DNA from: Dallia pectoralis
Lineage: Eukaryota > Chordata > Actinopteri > Esociformes > Umbridae
NCBI GenBank assembly: GCA_029465975.1
Contig: CM055762.1
Location: 1,240,001 to 1,304,000, forward strand
Direction: 5' to 3'
Length of the DNA: 64,000 nucleotides
Shown: piece by piece, positions 11,132 through 23,205 of the stretch
Numbering within the stretch: position 1 is the stretch's first letter
Layout: every line of letters starts with the position of its first letter
Position numbers and translations under genes: made by a program
The notes under the pieces: model-generated
Databases searched by the model: none
Told to the model about the DNA's origin: nothing
Seen by the model: the letters and a program-made list of their open reading frames with translations, nothing else

Positions 11132-11137
11132 TTTATT
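11132..11137 (-). terminator. Candidate poly(A) signal AATAAA
   Basis: TTTATT on the plus strand gives AATAAA on the minus strand, about 550 bp after the zinc-finger stop codon. Other AT-rich hexamers occur nearby, so the site used is uncertain. Confidence 0.3.
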
Positions 11138-11617
11138 TACTTGTTGCCATACAGTGGTTTAAACAAATGTTAACCGTATAATTAAGAATATAAATATAAT
11201 AAAATGTAAGCTTGAGACAAAGGAGAAAAACCTACACTTGAAATGCTGGTATGTCATACATTTTAACTTAAATTTATGAGGACAAACACATAATTTCACA
11301 ATAATTAACACCAAGCCGCACAAAACAAAACAGAGACAACATCTTGGACTGACCAAATAAACAAAGTGGAACACATAAAATTATTATGTACGTTGAACTG
11401 ATATTTGATATAGCAGCAAGTCCCCAAAAATATTATCAAATGCCAAATAAAAGTATAAATTATAAGCGCCAGATTGTCACAAAGTTCCAGTTTAGGAATG
11501 TATAAAAAGAAGAAATACATTTAAAATAACAAACCATTTTTTTTACTTTACGGCTCTAAACAATTCTGCTGAAACATGCATTAAAAATATTTCTCCCTGT
11601 GTGACCTCTTGAGTTGT

Positions 11618-11733
11618 CGTCATGGAGAAGTACTCACTGCAGCAGTGTGCGTCGTCATGGAGAAGTACTCACTGCAGCAGTGTGCGTCGTCATGGAGAAG
11701 TACTCTCTGCAGCAGTGTGCGTCGTCATGTGTT
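11618..11733 (-). repeat. 35-bp tandem repeat at the 3' end of the zinc-finger coding region
   Basis: About three copies of a 35-bp unit (minus strand ATGACGACGCACACTGCTGC plus 15 bases). The first copy encodes the last residues (MTTHTAAESTS). The stop TGA forms at the junction with the second copy because 35 is not a multiple of three. The other copies are 3' UTR. Confidence 0.9.
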
Positions 11734-13762
11734 TTTTCAGCGCTACATTAAGTCTAAAGCATTCGCCACAACTTTCACAACGATACGGTTTCTCTCCCGT
11801 GTGAGTTCTTAGGTGCTCGGTCAGTTTTTCTTTTCGGTTGAAGCATTTCCCACAATCTTGGCACTGGTGCGGTTTGTCTCCTGTATGTACTTGCATGTGG
11901 CGACTTAGATTTAAAACTCCTAGTCCACACACGGGGCACATGCATGGTTTACCTCCTGTGTGACTTGCCATATGTAATCGCAGATTTCCCTGTAGTGCGT
12001 AGCTCTTGTCACACAGCTTGCAGCTGTATGGTTTCGTTCCAGTGTGGGACCGCATGTGGTCAGTCAGGTGCTCCTTCCGCGTGTAGCATTTCCCACATAT
12101 GTTGCATTGGAACGGTCTTTCCCCTGTGTGGATCTTCTTATGACGACTTAAGTGAGATGGAAACGTGAAGCACCTGGCACAGAAAGGGCACTTGTACGGT
12201 TTCTCCCCCGTGTGGATCCTCAGGTGATCAATCAACCTGGTGTTTAGAGCGAAGCATTTGCCACAGTAATGGCAACAGTGCGGTTTCTCCCCTGTGTGTG
12301 TTAACATGTGGACATGCAGGCAATGCTTGCGGTTAAAGCGCTTGCCACAGTCTGTGCACTCGTATGGTTTCTCGCCTGTGTGAGTCCTCTTGTGCGTCTC
12401 CAGGTGACATGGTCTGTCGTAGGTTGCTGTGCACTCATTACAGCTGTAGGACCTCTTCCTGGTCAGAGCAGTCGGTGGCTCATTCTGCTGACTTGTCTTG
12501 CCTTCAGTGCAGACATAAGAGCTTTGACTCTTCTTTAAACCCATCCTCTTTATTTTGAGAGGCTTGATCTGCGTGAGGGGAGCAGCACTGGGGGATTCTG
12601 ATAGCCCATCATCCCCTTCAGATTCTGGCTGAATGCCTTCCGGAGCAGATGAGTCTGGATCAATGTCACTTTCAACACAAGAGATGAAAAATTCTTTGTC
12701 TTCTTGATCGCTCTCGTCCCGTTCAGAATGATGATGGTCAGAAGGTACCTCGTCTCCTGAGACAGTAAGAGTTAGCTGAGGGGGTTCTGAAAGGAATAAC
12801 AGGAAAGTACTGTTTAGGGCTTCATTTATATTCAGTCATTTTATACTTCAGAGTGATAGTAATAGTGCAGCAGCAACATAGCTCATAGACCAATCTACAA
12901 TACAGGGAATACCTTAAAACAGTTTGAGTAACAAAAAACACGTCAATTCCCAAAGTGGAGCACTCTGAAAATCTGGAGCAAGAATGTTGTCAAAAGTATT
13001 TTTATTTTGAGGTATTTATTAACAGTTTATAGGAGGATAATAACGAATCTGTGAAAGCGGCAATTTTAGAAACTAGAGATCCCCATTTTGGAGCACACAA
13101 TTTAGATTAAGCTATCTGGATACATGAATAATATTATAAGAATACACATTAATGTAGGTAACCCAATTAAACTAATCATAAATAAAATAATAATAAATAC
13201 AATTTAAATAAACAGAAATGCAATTTCCTTATTCAGGAAAAAGTAAGTAGACTCCTACATTTACCAACACATAACAAACGGATCATCTAGAAATTGAGAA
13301 GTCCAAACCTGCATAGGAGAGGTTGTCCCGAAAAATGATAATGTGGAGGAGAACATTACATACACCTGTGAATCTGAAATACCAATGTTTTCGTGTTATG
13401 CTGTCATATAATCACAAACTGTAGTATGTCCCAGTTGAGTCTCACATACTACGGTAATGAAGCATTTATCATGACACATTTTATCACAGCTACATTAAAT
13501 TATCCTTTTGTGAATCGGTTTAAATAAAAACATCAGAAATTACTAAAATGTCCTAATAACCTATCGTACCTGCTTTATGTAATATTACATTGGGATTAAA
13601 CACAGAATCCAGCAGCCTCTGCAGGCGTTGGTTCTCCGCCGTGGATCGAGAGATCTCGTCCTGGTACTCTAAAAACACCTTCTCAACTGCCATTGATATC
13701 TCCACGGCCACTGCTGTTAATCTATCGGAGAAAAACGTCTGCAAAAAGGTTAGTTTTGACAT
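11690..13762 (-). CDS. C2H2 zinc-finger protein, two coding exons, 429 aa
   Basis: Exon 1 is 13762-13570 (ATG 13762; donor GTACG at 13569). Exon 2 is 12786-11690 (acceptor TTTCAG at 12792-12787). Phases match: 193 nt plus 1097 nt gives 430 codons, with the split codon GAA. Exon 1 encodes the fish-type helical domain (LQTFFSDRLTAVAVEI to AENQRLQRLLD), a likely dimerisation segment. Exon 2 starts with an acidic Ser-rich linker (SERDESDQEDKEFF), then nine C2H2 fingers with TGEKP-type linkers, and ends TAAESTSP. Finger 7 (CPVC then GLGVLNLSRHMQVH) has three fewer residues before its first His. No frame break is seen. The protein is probably a nuclear DNA-binding transcription factor; the target is unknown. 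Large families of such genes exist in fish, so no symbol is given. Confidence 0.9.
12787..13569 (-). other. Intron of the zinc-finger gene
   Basis: It is bounded by donor GTACG (13569) and acceptor TTTCAG (12792-12787), is 783 bp long and AT-rich. No other exon is apparent inside. Confidence 0.8.
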
Positions 13763-14185
13763 GTTGGTTAGAACGATTGTCGAGTTATATGTCGCTTATT
13801 AAGTTCCTCGAACACACTTCCTAAAATGATCACCTCCTAGAACCACGGATTGTTATCATTGGCTAAAACAACAAAACACAAATAGTATTACTGCCCCGTG
13901 CTGGACAGGAAAGGAAGCGCATCTAAACGGAAACTGCTATCCCAGCTGTCACCGCTAGATGTCGCGTTTGCTGCGCTCGGTGGTCGTACGGGCAGTTCAC
14001 ACGTGTACTATTTTTTCAGAGCGGACTACTGAGATATTCGGAAACGTTTCCAGTTTTCAACCGACCATCTAATGTACACGACAGGGACACCGAAATACCG
14101 GGGAGAGAGTGAACGGGAAAAAGTTGAACAAACAGCATATTGAGTGAGTAGCCAACGTGACTGACGAGAAGACGAATATAGTGAG
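13763..14185. promoter_or_regulatory. Zinc-finger promoter region, possibly bidirectional
   Basis: This GC-richer stretch lies directly upstream of the zinc-finger start. A CCAAT-type box (GCCAAT on the minus strand) lies at about 13858-13863. On the plus strand, bases about 14030-14185 end in a good donor (GAG|GTAAGC at 14186), so a non-coding first exon of a divergent transcript is possible. No core promoter element is decisive. Confidence 0.4.
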
Positions 14186-15023
14186 GTAAGCTGAACTTTC
14201 CCCTGTCAATTAATTAGACGTATTAATATGTCAGCCAATTGCAAAACGCACTTAATTTATGCTAACGTGCTGTAAATAATGTTATGTTTACCTTAACGGA
14301 ATTACCTTTTTGCTAAAGTCACAAACAATCATTACGACAACAACTTTAATAACCTTTTCATGTAGTTTTTCACTATAGGTGGTAATAGTCTATATAACAC
14401 ACTTATTATGGGACGAAGCATTTCTTTATGATGATATTCTGGTATAGTTTATTGGCCGGTTAGACTAGTAACATACCAGTAACTATTGTCAATATGTATG
14501 CGATCATATATCAACCACACGAAGACTATGTATTTCGTCCGGTTTTTATATGTTGATTATATTATATCTTGTTGGTATTCTTTGGGGGGAGGGGTTAAGT
14601 ACGGTGTTGGTAGGACCGAAATAAACTTTCCCAATAGAATAACAATAGAGAATTCCAAGCGTTCTTCTAGCGGTTCCCTCCCTCGGATTGGCTTGTGGAT
14701 TTGGGCACTGAGCCGCACTAAACACCAACTCATAACCGCACAGGGGTGGAATGGCGCTCTGCCCTGGACAGTTTAATTAATGTAATTGGATGCTTATTCG
14801 TTTCAGGACCAACGTATTTGTCTATGAGATGAATGTGTTAAAGACAGGAACTGTCATGACTCATGGCCATCAGCCAGAGGACCATCGAGAGCATATTGCT
14901 GATGTTGGACATTGCGTCAATATGACTACAGTACATGCGCACGTTTTGCCTACGCATGACTTAGGGAGTATCGTGAAAGTGCGGACTTCGCTTCCCCTAT
15001 AGGCTCTCCCACGCCTGGGCACA
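14186..15023 (+). other. No confirmed gene; weak candidate exon at 14811-15002
   Basis: A pyrimidine-rich acceptor (TTATTCGTTTCAG) ends near 14806 and a short frame with ATG 14829 runs to a stop at 15000-15002. The peptide is not one I recognise. It could be an exon of the divergent transcript suggested at 14185, or chance. Confidence 0.2.
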
Positions 15024-15567
15024 GATTAACTCACATCTCAGTTGGCACAGATGAACCCAGGTCTCAGTTGGCACAGATGAACCCAGGTCTCAGTTGGCAC
15101 AGATGAACCCAGGTCTCAGTTGGCACAGATGAACTCAGGTCTCAGTTGGCACAGATGAACTCAGGTCTCTGTTGGCACCGATGAACTCAGGTCTCAGTTG
15201 GCACAGATGAACCCAGGTCTCAGTTGGCACAGATGAACCCAGGTCTCAGTTGGCACAGATGAACCCAGGTCTCAGTTGGCACAGATGAACTCAGGTCTCA
15301 GTTGGCACAGATGAACTCAGGTCTCTGTTGGCACCGATGAACTCAGGTCTCAGTTGGCACAGATGAACCCAGGTCTCAGTTGGCATTGATGAACTCAGGT
15401 CTCAGTTGGCACGGATGAACTCAGGTCTCAGTTGGCACAGATGAACTCAGGTCTCAGTGTGCACAGATGAACCCAGGTCTCAGTTGGCACGGATGAACTC
15501 AGGTCTCAGTTGGCACAGATGAACCCAGGTCTCAGTTGGCACGGATGAGCTCAGGTCTCAGTTGGCA
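15024..15567. repeat. 26-bp minisatellite with a six-unit higher-order repeat
   Basis: About 20 units of CAGATGAACCCAGGTCTCAG plus TTGGCA. Variants are ACCCAGG, ACTCAGG and a CTCTGTTGGCACCG type. From about 15050 the order A-A-A-B-C-B (156 bp) occurs twice in a row without change, then gives way to irregular units. Confidence 0.95.
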
Positions 15568-17462
15568 GCTGATCACTGTTTACACTGACTGGTCGTGATT
15601 AAATTCATCACACTAGTTTGGTCTCCCATCATGCTCCCTAACAAGGCCATGCTTTTTGTAACACTTTGGACATGGAGGAGGCCAAGGGAGTGACTTTTTC
15701 CCTGCAGTTGTATGTTTTCTCTCCCTCAGATCTGTAGGCAACTTGTGGTTCCCTGTAGGTGTGGCAACGTTCAGGATGATTGGCACAAACACTGTGAGCG
15801 ATTGTGTGGAAAGCATGTGTAATTAGTGTTTGGATAAAATATTGTAATTCTGAACAATGCACAGGGAATACCTTTTCGGTGAAAGTGAAGGAAAATATTT
15901 GTACAAACTCTGCCTTTTCTAGAAGAAATATATATATATATAAGAAATAGTTAGGGAGAGAGAGGAAAATGTAGAAAGTCCCTGTTCTGTATAAACTCAC
16001 TACACAAGATGTACTAATGTGGTTTCTCTCAATTTGGTTGTAAAATCAGATGCAGAAATGTCGGCAACAGAGTTTCATTGAGCAAGGCCATGCTGGCCAT
16101 ATTTTAGGGTGTCTTCTGTTGTCTATACTTGTGTTGGCGAGTGTTGTTGTTAAGTGAGTGGAGCAAATAAAGAAATGCCTGAAACACACACTCTTCCTCC
16201 CTCCCAGACTCACCACAGTCCCTTTAAAAGACAACTAACTTTCAAGCAGCTGGAGAATCATTCTTTTGTTCAGTCTTTTTTCTCTCACTTTCTTGTCTCT
16301 GTGTTTAGCATTTTAGTGAGACAAAATTGATTTATTCTCCCCTGCATTGTAAACACTGTTGTCCAGAATGACAAGAATGAATGGTTTGATTCCTAATCAT
16401 TCTGTAAAAAGATAAGGACACAGCATTTGTGCTTAGTGAATAATGCATGGGGCTATTTTGAACTCTAGAGAGTGACAGGGTACCAGGAGCTGTGCAATTG
16501 ATACCCTATAATCTGCCGTGGCAGTGAGATTGAATGCTTGTTACCGGTTTCATTCAGACCTCTACATAATTGTTTTACAATACAACTCTGTCACACATGG
16601 CAGAGTGACTAGATGACTAATCAGCTTGCATTCTCTGTCCTGGATACCAGATTTGTTTCATATTGTGTTTTTGCCTTCATTGCGATACAGCTGTTTATCT
16701 ATGCTGTGTAATGCCTATAGGGCTTAAGTCATAAAAACAATTTTGTACTATATACCTATTAGTATATTCTTATTGTGATTGCCTTACACACTGTAGTGAT
16801 TTTAGAGAATATTGTCTGCTGGAAGCAGGGACCTCATGCATATACAAACCACAATCACATTAGTGAAGAGTCCTGCATTTTGTGACGTTCCTGGCTGTTT
16901 TATCCCCATCATCTATTTAATGCAAATAAGTCACTTTTAAAGACTCATTTCCCACGGCCTTTTCCACCTCCAGCTCTTTTTATTTTGCCAATCTTCCCGA
17001 GTACTGCTAAAATGTCACAGTTCTTCTAATTTGATACCTTCTTATTGATCAAATATCCATGCCAGTTCGGGTTGTTTTATGTAATTATATAGTCAATTAG
17101 CATCCATCTTTTTACCACACACCGTTAGCCCTCGTTAGCTGGAATACTCCCGGTTTCATAATTAACTGTGGAGCTTGATAACGATGTGTTCTTTGATATG
17201 TGCCCTGCCAAATCCAACCCCCAAAGACCCACATTTGCATGTGTGAATAGAATGCACATGAACAAGAAAGTCTCTCTCATACGCATTGCAAATCACTAAT
17301 GTATAAACACATATGGTTACTTGAGAGGCAGCCCAACGTTGATAAATGCCAACAAGCAGACACTTTTGCAAATAGGCTACTTTTTAGTCTAAGGTTTATT
17401 GAATATACGTAAACATTTGTGCATTCTTTTGATGTTCCTGGACATTTGGAATGACACATGTA
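15568..17462. other. No gene seen
   Basis: A minus-strand frame at 15613-15816 includes PPPCPKCYKKHGLV with a CxxC pair, but it is short and unsupported. A small TA run lies at about 15929-15941. Nothing else recognised. Confidence 0.4.
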
Positions 17463-17982
17463 TACACTATTGTTCAAAAGCTTAAGGTAACTAAGAAATG
17501 TCCTTGTTTACCATGAAACCATACATTAATTGAATAGGAGATATAGAAAAGTAAATAGCAAATACATAGCCATTAACAAGGTTAGAAATATAAATTATTA
17601 ATTGAAATAATAATTATGTCCTTCAATCTTTTTAATCAAACAATCATAGGCTTACTTACTTTACATTTGCAGACATTTGGCATTCTAGTTGTCAATTTGT
17701 TGAGGTAATCTGTGGCGATTACAGAATCAGAAACTATTTAATTCGCTGTTTTCACAAACAAGGAATTTGTTTTGCCCCGTTTCTGCAACAATGAATTCAC
17801 ACATTTCACCTCATGTTCTGGAAGCACCGCCCACAAATTGGATTGATGGGTACTTTTTACATGCTATACGGTCAAGCTGCTCCCACCACAGCTCAATAAG
17901 GTTGTCACCTAGTGACTGTGCTTTATAGTTTGGAGCTGTGCTTTGGGTCATTGTCCGGTTGTGGTAGGAAATTGGTTTCAAC

Positions 17983-19109
17983 TAGGGATGCACCGAAATG
18001 AAAATTCTTGGCCGAAACCGAAAACCAAAAAAGAGGAAACCAAGGCCGGAAACCGAAAACCGAAACACTGAAATAAATTATGCCAATTATTAGTACCATT
18101 GCATTTATGGATATGAGGCACCAAGGGAGTAGGTTTGGTCTCAGCTTTGGTGGGGACATCTCTCCCCCCGCCCTCCGGCAAGTGAACTTCTACTGAGAAT
18201 AATGTGATTATTTTTGCGTTCAGTTGAGACAATAGCCTGTTGCTTTTATACTACTCTAAAGTTAAACTAGCATATCCATGTGCAGACAAAAATCATTATG
18301 TAGTACCTGGCGTTCAACTTTTAGATGGTAATGCTGTTTGTCAGATTCAATATATTGTAGCGACCCTGGCGGTGCCACTACTCCGCCCCTACTAATGGGA
18401 TATCCCAAATAGGCCACATTACATAAGCAAAATATACACAGGAAACATTTCCACTGTTTATTGTTACTGCAAGATTCTAACATATGGGGTATGTATTAAC
18501 AGAAAGCACTGGTAACTTTACGGTTGTCTTCAGTCGCTCTCCTGTGTACTTATAGCGTGTCAGATAACTTCCCCCCCCCTCCTAGGTTTTTTAGCCAATC
18601 AAATTATGGCGTTTCTAGTACCGTCCTCCTGGCGCTGCGGTCGGAATTGACCCAAATCGCTTCACAAACTCATAACGGAGTTCGCTAAAATATTGGTGGG
18701 GACAATTTAGTCATGTTAAAATGTTGATGGCGACATGTCCCCAGCGTTCCCCCCTAAACCTACGCCCATATGAGGCACTTTCTTGCAGGATTTCACTGAA
18801 CATATCAGACAACGAGGGTGCATGCCCCTCATCTAGTGCAGAGAGACGAGTCTTTTTTTCTGCGCTCTGATCTCCGTGCGCTATTGCTCCGTGCGCTATT
18901 GCTCCGTCTCCACGCGGGTTCTCCGCATCCATTGCCGCCTGGATCATTTCTCGTGCGCGCTGATTTATTTCTGCATCCAAGTAATGGTCTTTATAACGTG
19001 GATCAAGTACAGTCGCGTTGAAGTGCAGAGGATCCGAATAGATCACAACATTTCGGCCGTATTGTTTCGGTGATAAAAGTATTTCGGCCGAATATTCGGT
19101 GCATCCCTA
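17983..19109 (-). mobile_element. hAT transposon, deletion derivative, with 8-bp target duplication
   Basis: The ends are TAGGGATGCACCGAA and TTCGGTGCATCCCTA, perfect inverted repeats, followed inward by GGCCGAA-rich subterminal motifs on both sides. GTTTCAAC flanks the element at 17975-17982 and 19110-19117, the 8-bp duplication expected for hAT. It interrupts the Tc1 relic. At 1127 bp it is too short to encode a full transposase. Confidence 0.95.
18711..19046 (-). pseudogene. hAT transposase fragment
   Basis: A 111-codon frame includes FNATVLDPRYKDHYLDAEI, a conserved block from the middle of hAT (Ac-like) transposases, then ALDEGHAPSLSDMFSEIL. A five-residue duplication (GAIAH repeated) is present. 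The BED finger, most of the RNase-H-like core and the C-terminal dimerisation domain are missing. It is a remnant inside the hAT at 17983-19109. Confidence 0.85.
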
Positions 19110-19200
19110 GTTTCAACCAAGCGCCGTCCATAGGATATGGCATGGTGTTGCAAAATGGAGTGATCGACTCGATTTGCTTTAGCTTAATTTTTGTTTGTAA

Positions 19201-22082
19201 ATCTGTCCGAAGTATTATACTTTATTGTTGAAGAGTCTTTGTATCAAACCCTGCCTCAAAACAATAACACAACATGTCTCCTCTTTGTCTTCTCTTACCA
19301 AACATAACCAGTGAAGTTCTAGCTAGTCCAAGGTAGTTTAAGGATAGTACAAGAAGATTACAACCGACAAAAACTGTAGGGAATGTGTTACTCTGATTAA
19401 TTTGTAGTATTTTTTATTGTAGTAGGCAGTAACCCTCACATACTAGCCCTTTAACCTTCATACTATGACCTACCAGACCCAGTCTCTGGGAAATCTAATC
19501 CCTTAAATATCCTTTGATCCTATTTTTTCATCCGAAAAACTTGTTTGTTTTTTATGACTGTTTGACATTCCAAGTAAGAATTGATTAATATTTATGTACA
19601 GATTTGTATGCACATTAAATGTGTATGTATGTTTTTGCACAAGAATAACAAAATAACAAAATTGTATTACCATTTTCTGTGTGGGTGTGATTATAAACCA
19701 CAATCTTACCATCGCCAGTGCCATGCTTCACCAACTGAGCCCCTAACAAATTCCTCCATTATATCATTAGCATGCATGGTCTGCCACACCACAGTCCACA
19801 GCAACTTGCTCTCATTGAGAAGTTCACGTGGTGCAGTTTTATTTCCTCGTCCTAGGGTTTAGTTGCCATGGCAACACATCTGTCAGATATTGGGAAGAAG
19901 GTGTAGTCTAATGCTGAACCCTTCCCCATATCCACTTATTTTAAAAATACACACATTCTGGTCACAGACACAGTTCACACACAGTACCAGATTTGACTAG
20001 TTGCCCAAGTATTCTTTCTGTTTTTAAATGTAGGCTTGTTGTACTTACAGGTGTCTTTTAAAAGGCCATTCTGGTCACATCTATTTTTTATTTCCTTCCA
20101 GCAGATAAGTCCCAAATTGCCAGGCAATTATATTGATTTATAACAGGGGTTCCCAACCTAGGGCACTGCTCCCAAAATGGGCCACCAGAGCTTTTTGTGG
20201 GGGTACTGGAGATAACCTGATTTGAGGATAAAAAACGAATTAGAGCTTTATTTTCTTTTTTGAGCTATATATTTTGTGTTGTTGTATTTCAAAGTGGGTG
20301 TAATAAATGTAATATTATAATAATATTAAAACAATAGGCAGTTTTAAAAAAACTCACTCACAATGCCGACAATATCTAGTAATCATGCATGTCTATCTCA
20401 TACTGCGCATTATTCTCTCTGATTCTCACACTTCTGTGATTAAGTGTTATGTATTCTTTTTTCTTAACCTAATACCTAAGCTGATTCAATATGGCTTACT
20501 TGCTGTACACATTGTTTTTCATCACTTGAATTACACGTCCTGGTGTCTTAGGAGCCAGAGTGAAAATGCAATTAGAGATAATCAGATGGCTGTTGTCAAG
20601 TGTTCCTAAGCTGTGAGGAAAGCAGAGGACGCTAGTCAACACAGACACATATTTTGTGTTCATGCTGGCATTGTTTACTTCCTCGTGACAGTTGTGTTAT
20701 GAATTAAAAAAAAAAAAGGCTGATTGAGACCACTAGAGACTTCCTGCATCAGCAGTTTTGACTATGTTGGAATTTAGTGTGACAATATCTCTGAAGGTGC
20801 AGTGTTTGAAGCGACCACTAGGAGGGTAACTAGTCAAGCAAAACCCATTTCTCATCTGAATACTGGTAAGACACATTGTAGTCAATACGCAGGGACTGGA
20901 GAGGTTGTGTGCTACCCATTTATTCACCCACTGCCATGTTTCACTCTTTGTCCCCCAATTATCTCATGCCCCCCAACTCAACTCCCCAATTATCTCATGC
21001 CCCCCAACTCTACTCCCTAATTATTTTATCTATTCCATTCCTTTCCCACCTGCTCTTGTTTTCATGGTCTTCTCCAGTCTCTTGCCAAGTGCGTTCAGCA
21101 CAGTCAACAGTAAACTAACTGGTAACTCAGTTATGCAAATCTGGAAGTAAATTACACAAATATCTGTTTGGACAATCCTAAATCCAGCATAGTATTCTTA
21201 AGCATTTTGATTGCCAACATTCTCCTGTGTCATATTTTAAATACGATGCCCATCCTCTTTAAATCTCCTTTCACCAGTTAATACACCTCACCAGCTACTG
21301 TAATTTGCAAAAGCCTTCTGAAACCTGAAAAACTACAGATATATATTTGGGTGGTTTATATGAATGAATTGTTTAGTTGTAAAAAAGTGTATACAAGTGT
21401 ATACAGTACACATTATTATTATTATTATTATTACTGTCTAAATGTGTTTGTTTATGTACACTACCGTTTATTGTACACCAGCGTCCATTTAAATAACATC
21501 AACTTTATCAGAAATCCAGTGTCGACATTTGTCATGTTGTAAATGACTATTATTGCTGTAAACGACACATTTATATGGAATATCTACATAGGACTATAGA
21601 TACCTATTATCAGCTACCACCTGTGTTGCACTGGCAAATTGTGTTTGCTAATACAAGTTATCATTTTAAAGGCTATGGGATTATTAGAAACACTTTTTGC
21701 AATTATTTTAACACAACTGAAAACGTTTGTGCTCATTAAAGAAGATATAACAATGTCCTTCGTTAGAGAAGTTTAGTATAAAGAGCATCTGCCATTGTGG
21801 GTTCAATTAAATTAATGCTCTATATGTCCAGTAACAAATAACTTTCTTCTGAAACTAATCAGCCTATTCTTGTTCTGAGAGATGAAGAAATACAAGCTAT
21901 TGCCAAGAACTCTCTTCCCCAAACAGCGTAAAACTGACAAAGTAACACATTTATTGCCAGGTGAATTATTATATATTATTATATGACATAATTACAAACA
22001 GCAGACCGTTCGGTAGACTTATCTAATGGGACATTGGCTATAGAATGTTTACGCCACATTTAAAGTTCTTCAAACACTGTTG
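19201..22082. other. No gene seen; minor repeats
   Basis: Bases 20144-20215 (AGGGGTTCCCAACCTAGGG and onward) resemble a decayed hAT end of a type common in fish. Bases about 20945-21023 hold nearly three copies of a 31-bp unit (AATTATCTCATGCCCCCCAA plus 11 bases). A short ATT run is at 21409-21432. No gene recognised. Confidence 0.45.
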
Positions 22083-22378
22083 TGTAAGGGACAGAGCTCT
22101 GTCCCTCCATTCTATGGTGGGGCTGACACCTCCCCCGTTTCCTGAGAGGGAACAATCAGGGACATTGGAACCACCTGTGTTTCTCTCTCACCTGTTTCGT
22201 GTTGTCTTCGTTAGTGCGGGTATTTAAGTTAGTCCTTGTTTGTTAGTCTGTGCGGATCATTGTTCACGGTCTCTGTTTCTAGAGCCTGTGTTGCCTATGG
22301 AAGAGAATAAAAACCCCTATAAAGAATACTCTGCGATTGTGTCCACTACTTGTGATCTGCCAAGTGCAGATCGTGACA
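22083..22378 (+). mobile_element. Solo LTR (296 bp) with 5-bp target duplication
   Basis: It begins TGTAAGGG and ends CGTGACA. TGTTG flanks it at 22078-22082 and 22379-22383. TATTTAAG (about 22221) is a TATA-like box and AATAAA follows (about 22307), so the LTR is read on the plus strand. No internal region is present. Confidence 0.9.
22087..22106. repeat. 20-bp perfect palindrome at the LTR start
   Basis: AGGGACAGAG is followed directly by its reverse complement CTCTGTCCCT, four bases into the LTR. Confidence 0.95.
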
Positions 22379-22672
22379 TGTTGTCTGTTTCATGCACATA
22401 TTTTCACACCATACTCAACTTTATATATGATTTTCTTAGCATTGTAAAATGAAACTATGTATTAAAAATGGCAAATTTAATAGTTTGATAAGCCGTCATA
22501 AGCTCTCCCAAATTAGCTCAGGTGTAAGTAATTCCTTTGAAAAACTCACAGCCGCCATCTGTGCAAAATTGCTCTTATTCACATAATGTCAAAACAATTT
22601 CAGCAGTTTCTGCGGTTTCCCTCTATTGGTTAGTGAACTGCAAATCACAAAATCAACCAAAGAACTTTTAAA
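22198..22672 (+). repeat. Source of a 475-bp duplicated segment (copy A)
   Basis: This segment runs from the middle of the solo LTR into its 3' flank and recurs at 24041-24515 with the same length. I see two differences (TTCACGGTC/TTCACGTTC and CCCCTATAA/CCCCAATAA). Confidence 0.95.
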
Positions 22673-22852
22673 AGTATTAAAGGACTGTAGGAAAGACACA
22701 ATAGGGCATGTGTATGTCAAGACTGTGACTAGCTCAAGCCGTCCCTCCAAACTTGATAACCAAGCAAGTAGGACACTGTTTATAGAAGCTACTATGGCAA
22801 TCATGGATTAGTGTGTATGGAACAACAATATTCCAAGCATTCTACGCATCTG

Positions 22853-23200
22853 TGTCACAAGTGTGGTAAGTGTTGTTGCACACGGGAGGTATAGTGGGGT
22901 GCACTTCCTGTGTTATGGTGATTGTTTTGAAATGAGCACAGCTGTGGGGAATTAGCTAATTAGTTTGGTATTTAAGTTCTGTGGAGTGTCACCTGTTTAC
23001 TGAGCATTAATTCCAAGTCACGCTGAGATGGTCGTTAGATTGGTTTGAGATATACCACTGTTTTGTATGTTAGCTTTTGTTTGGTCATACACAGTTGATA
23101 GTTTTGCTTCCGTTCATTGTAGTCTGTTTAATAAAACTCAGCGAACATGTTAAAGCTCTGCAATTGGCTTTATACTGCAATACAACTGTAGTCTGTGACA
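22853..23200 (+). mobile_element. Second solo LTR (348 bp) with 5-bp target duplication
   Basis: It begins TGTCACAAG and ends CTGTGACA. ATCTG flanks it at 22848-22852 and 23201-23205. TATTTAAG (about 22971) and AATAAA (about 23131) give plus orientation. It differs in sequence from the LTR at 22083 but shares the TGTxA...TGACA end pattern. Confidence 0.9.
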
Positions 23201-23205
23201 ATCTG

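Larger units (their letters stand above)
17463..19200 (-). mobile_element. Tc1-like transposon relic, split by a hAT insertion
   Basis: One end shows TACACTATTGTTCAAAAGCT, like fish Tc1 ends. On the minus strand, 17990-17600 reads as the C-terminal half of a Tc1 transposase: DNDPKHSSKL (second catalytic Asp), then broken pieces around LDR, AKCLQM and the end. The element resumes beyond the hAT at 19110 with AACCAAGCGCCGTCCATAGG and on to about 19200. Stops and indels are many. Outer limits are approximate. Confidence 0.75.

Noticed and set aside
14790..15002. 70-aa ORF as a protein gene
   Set aside because: No recognisable motif; kept only as a weak exon candidate.
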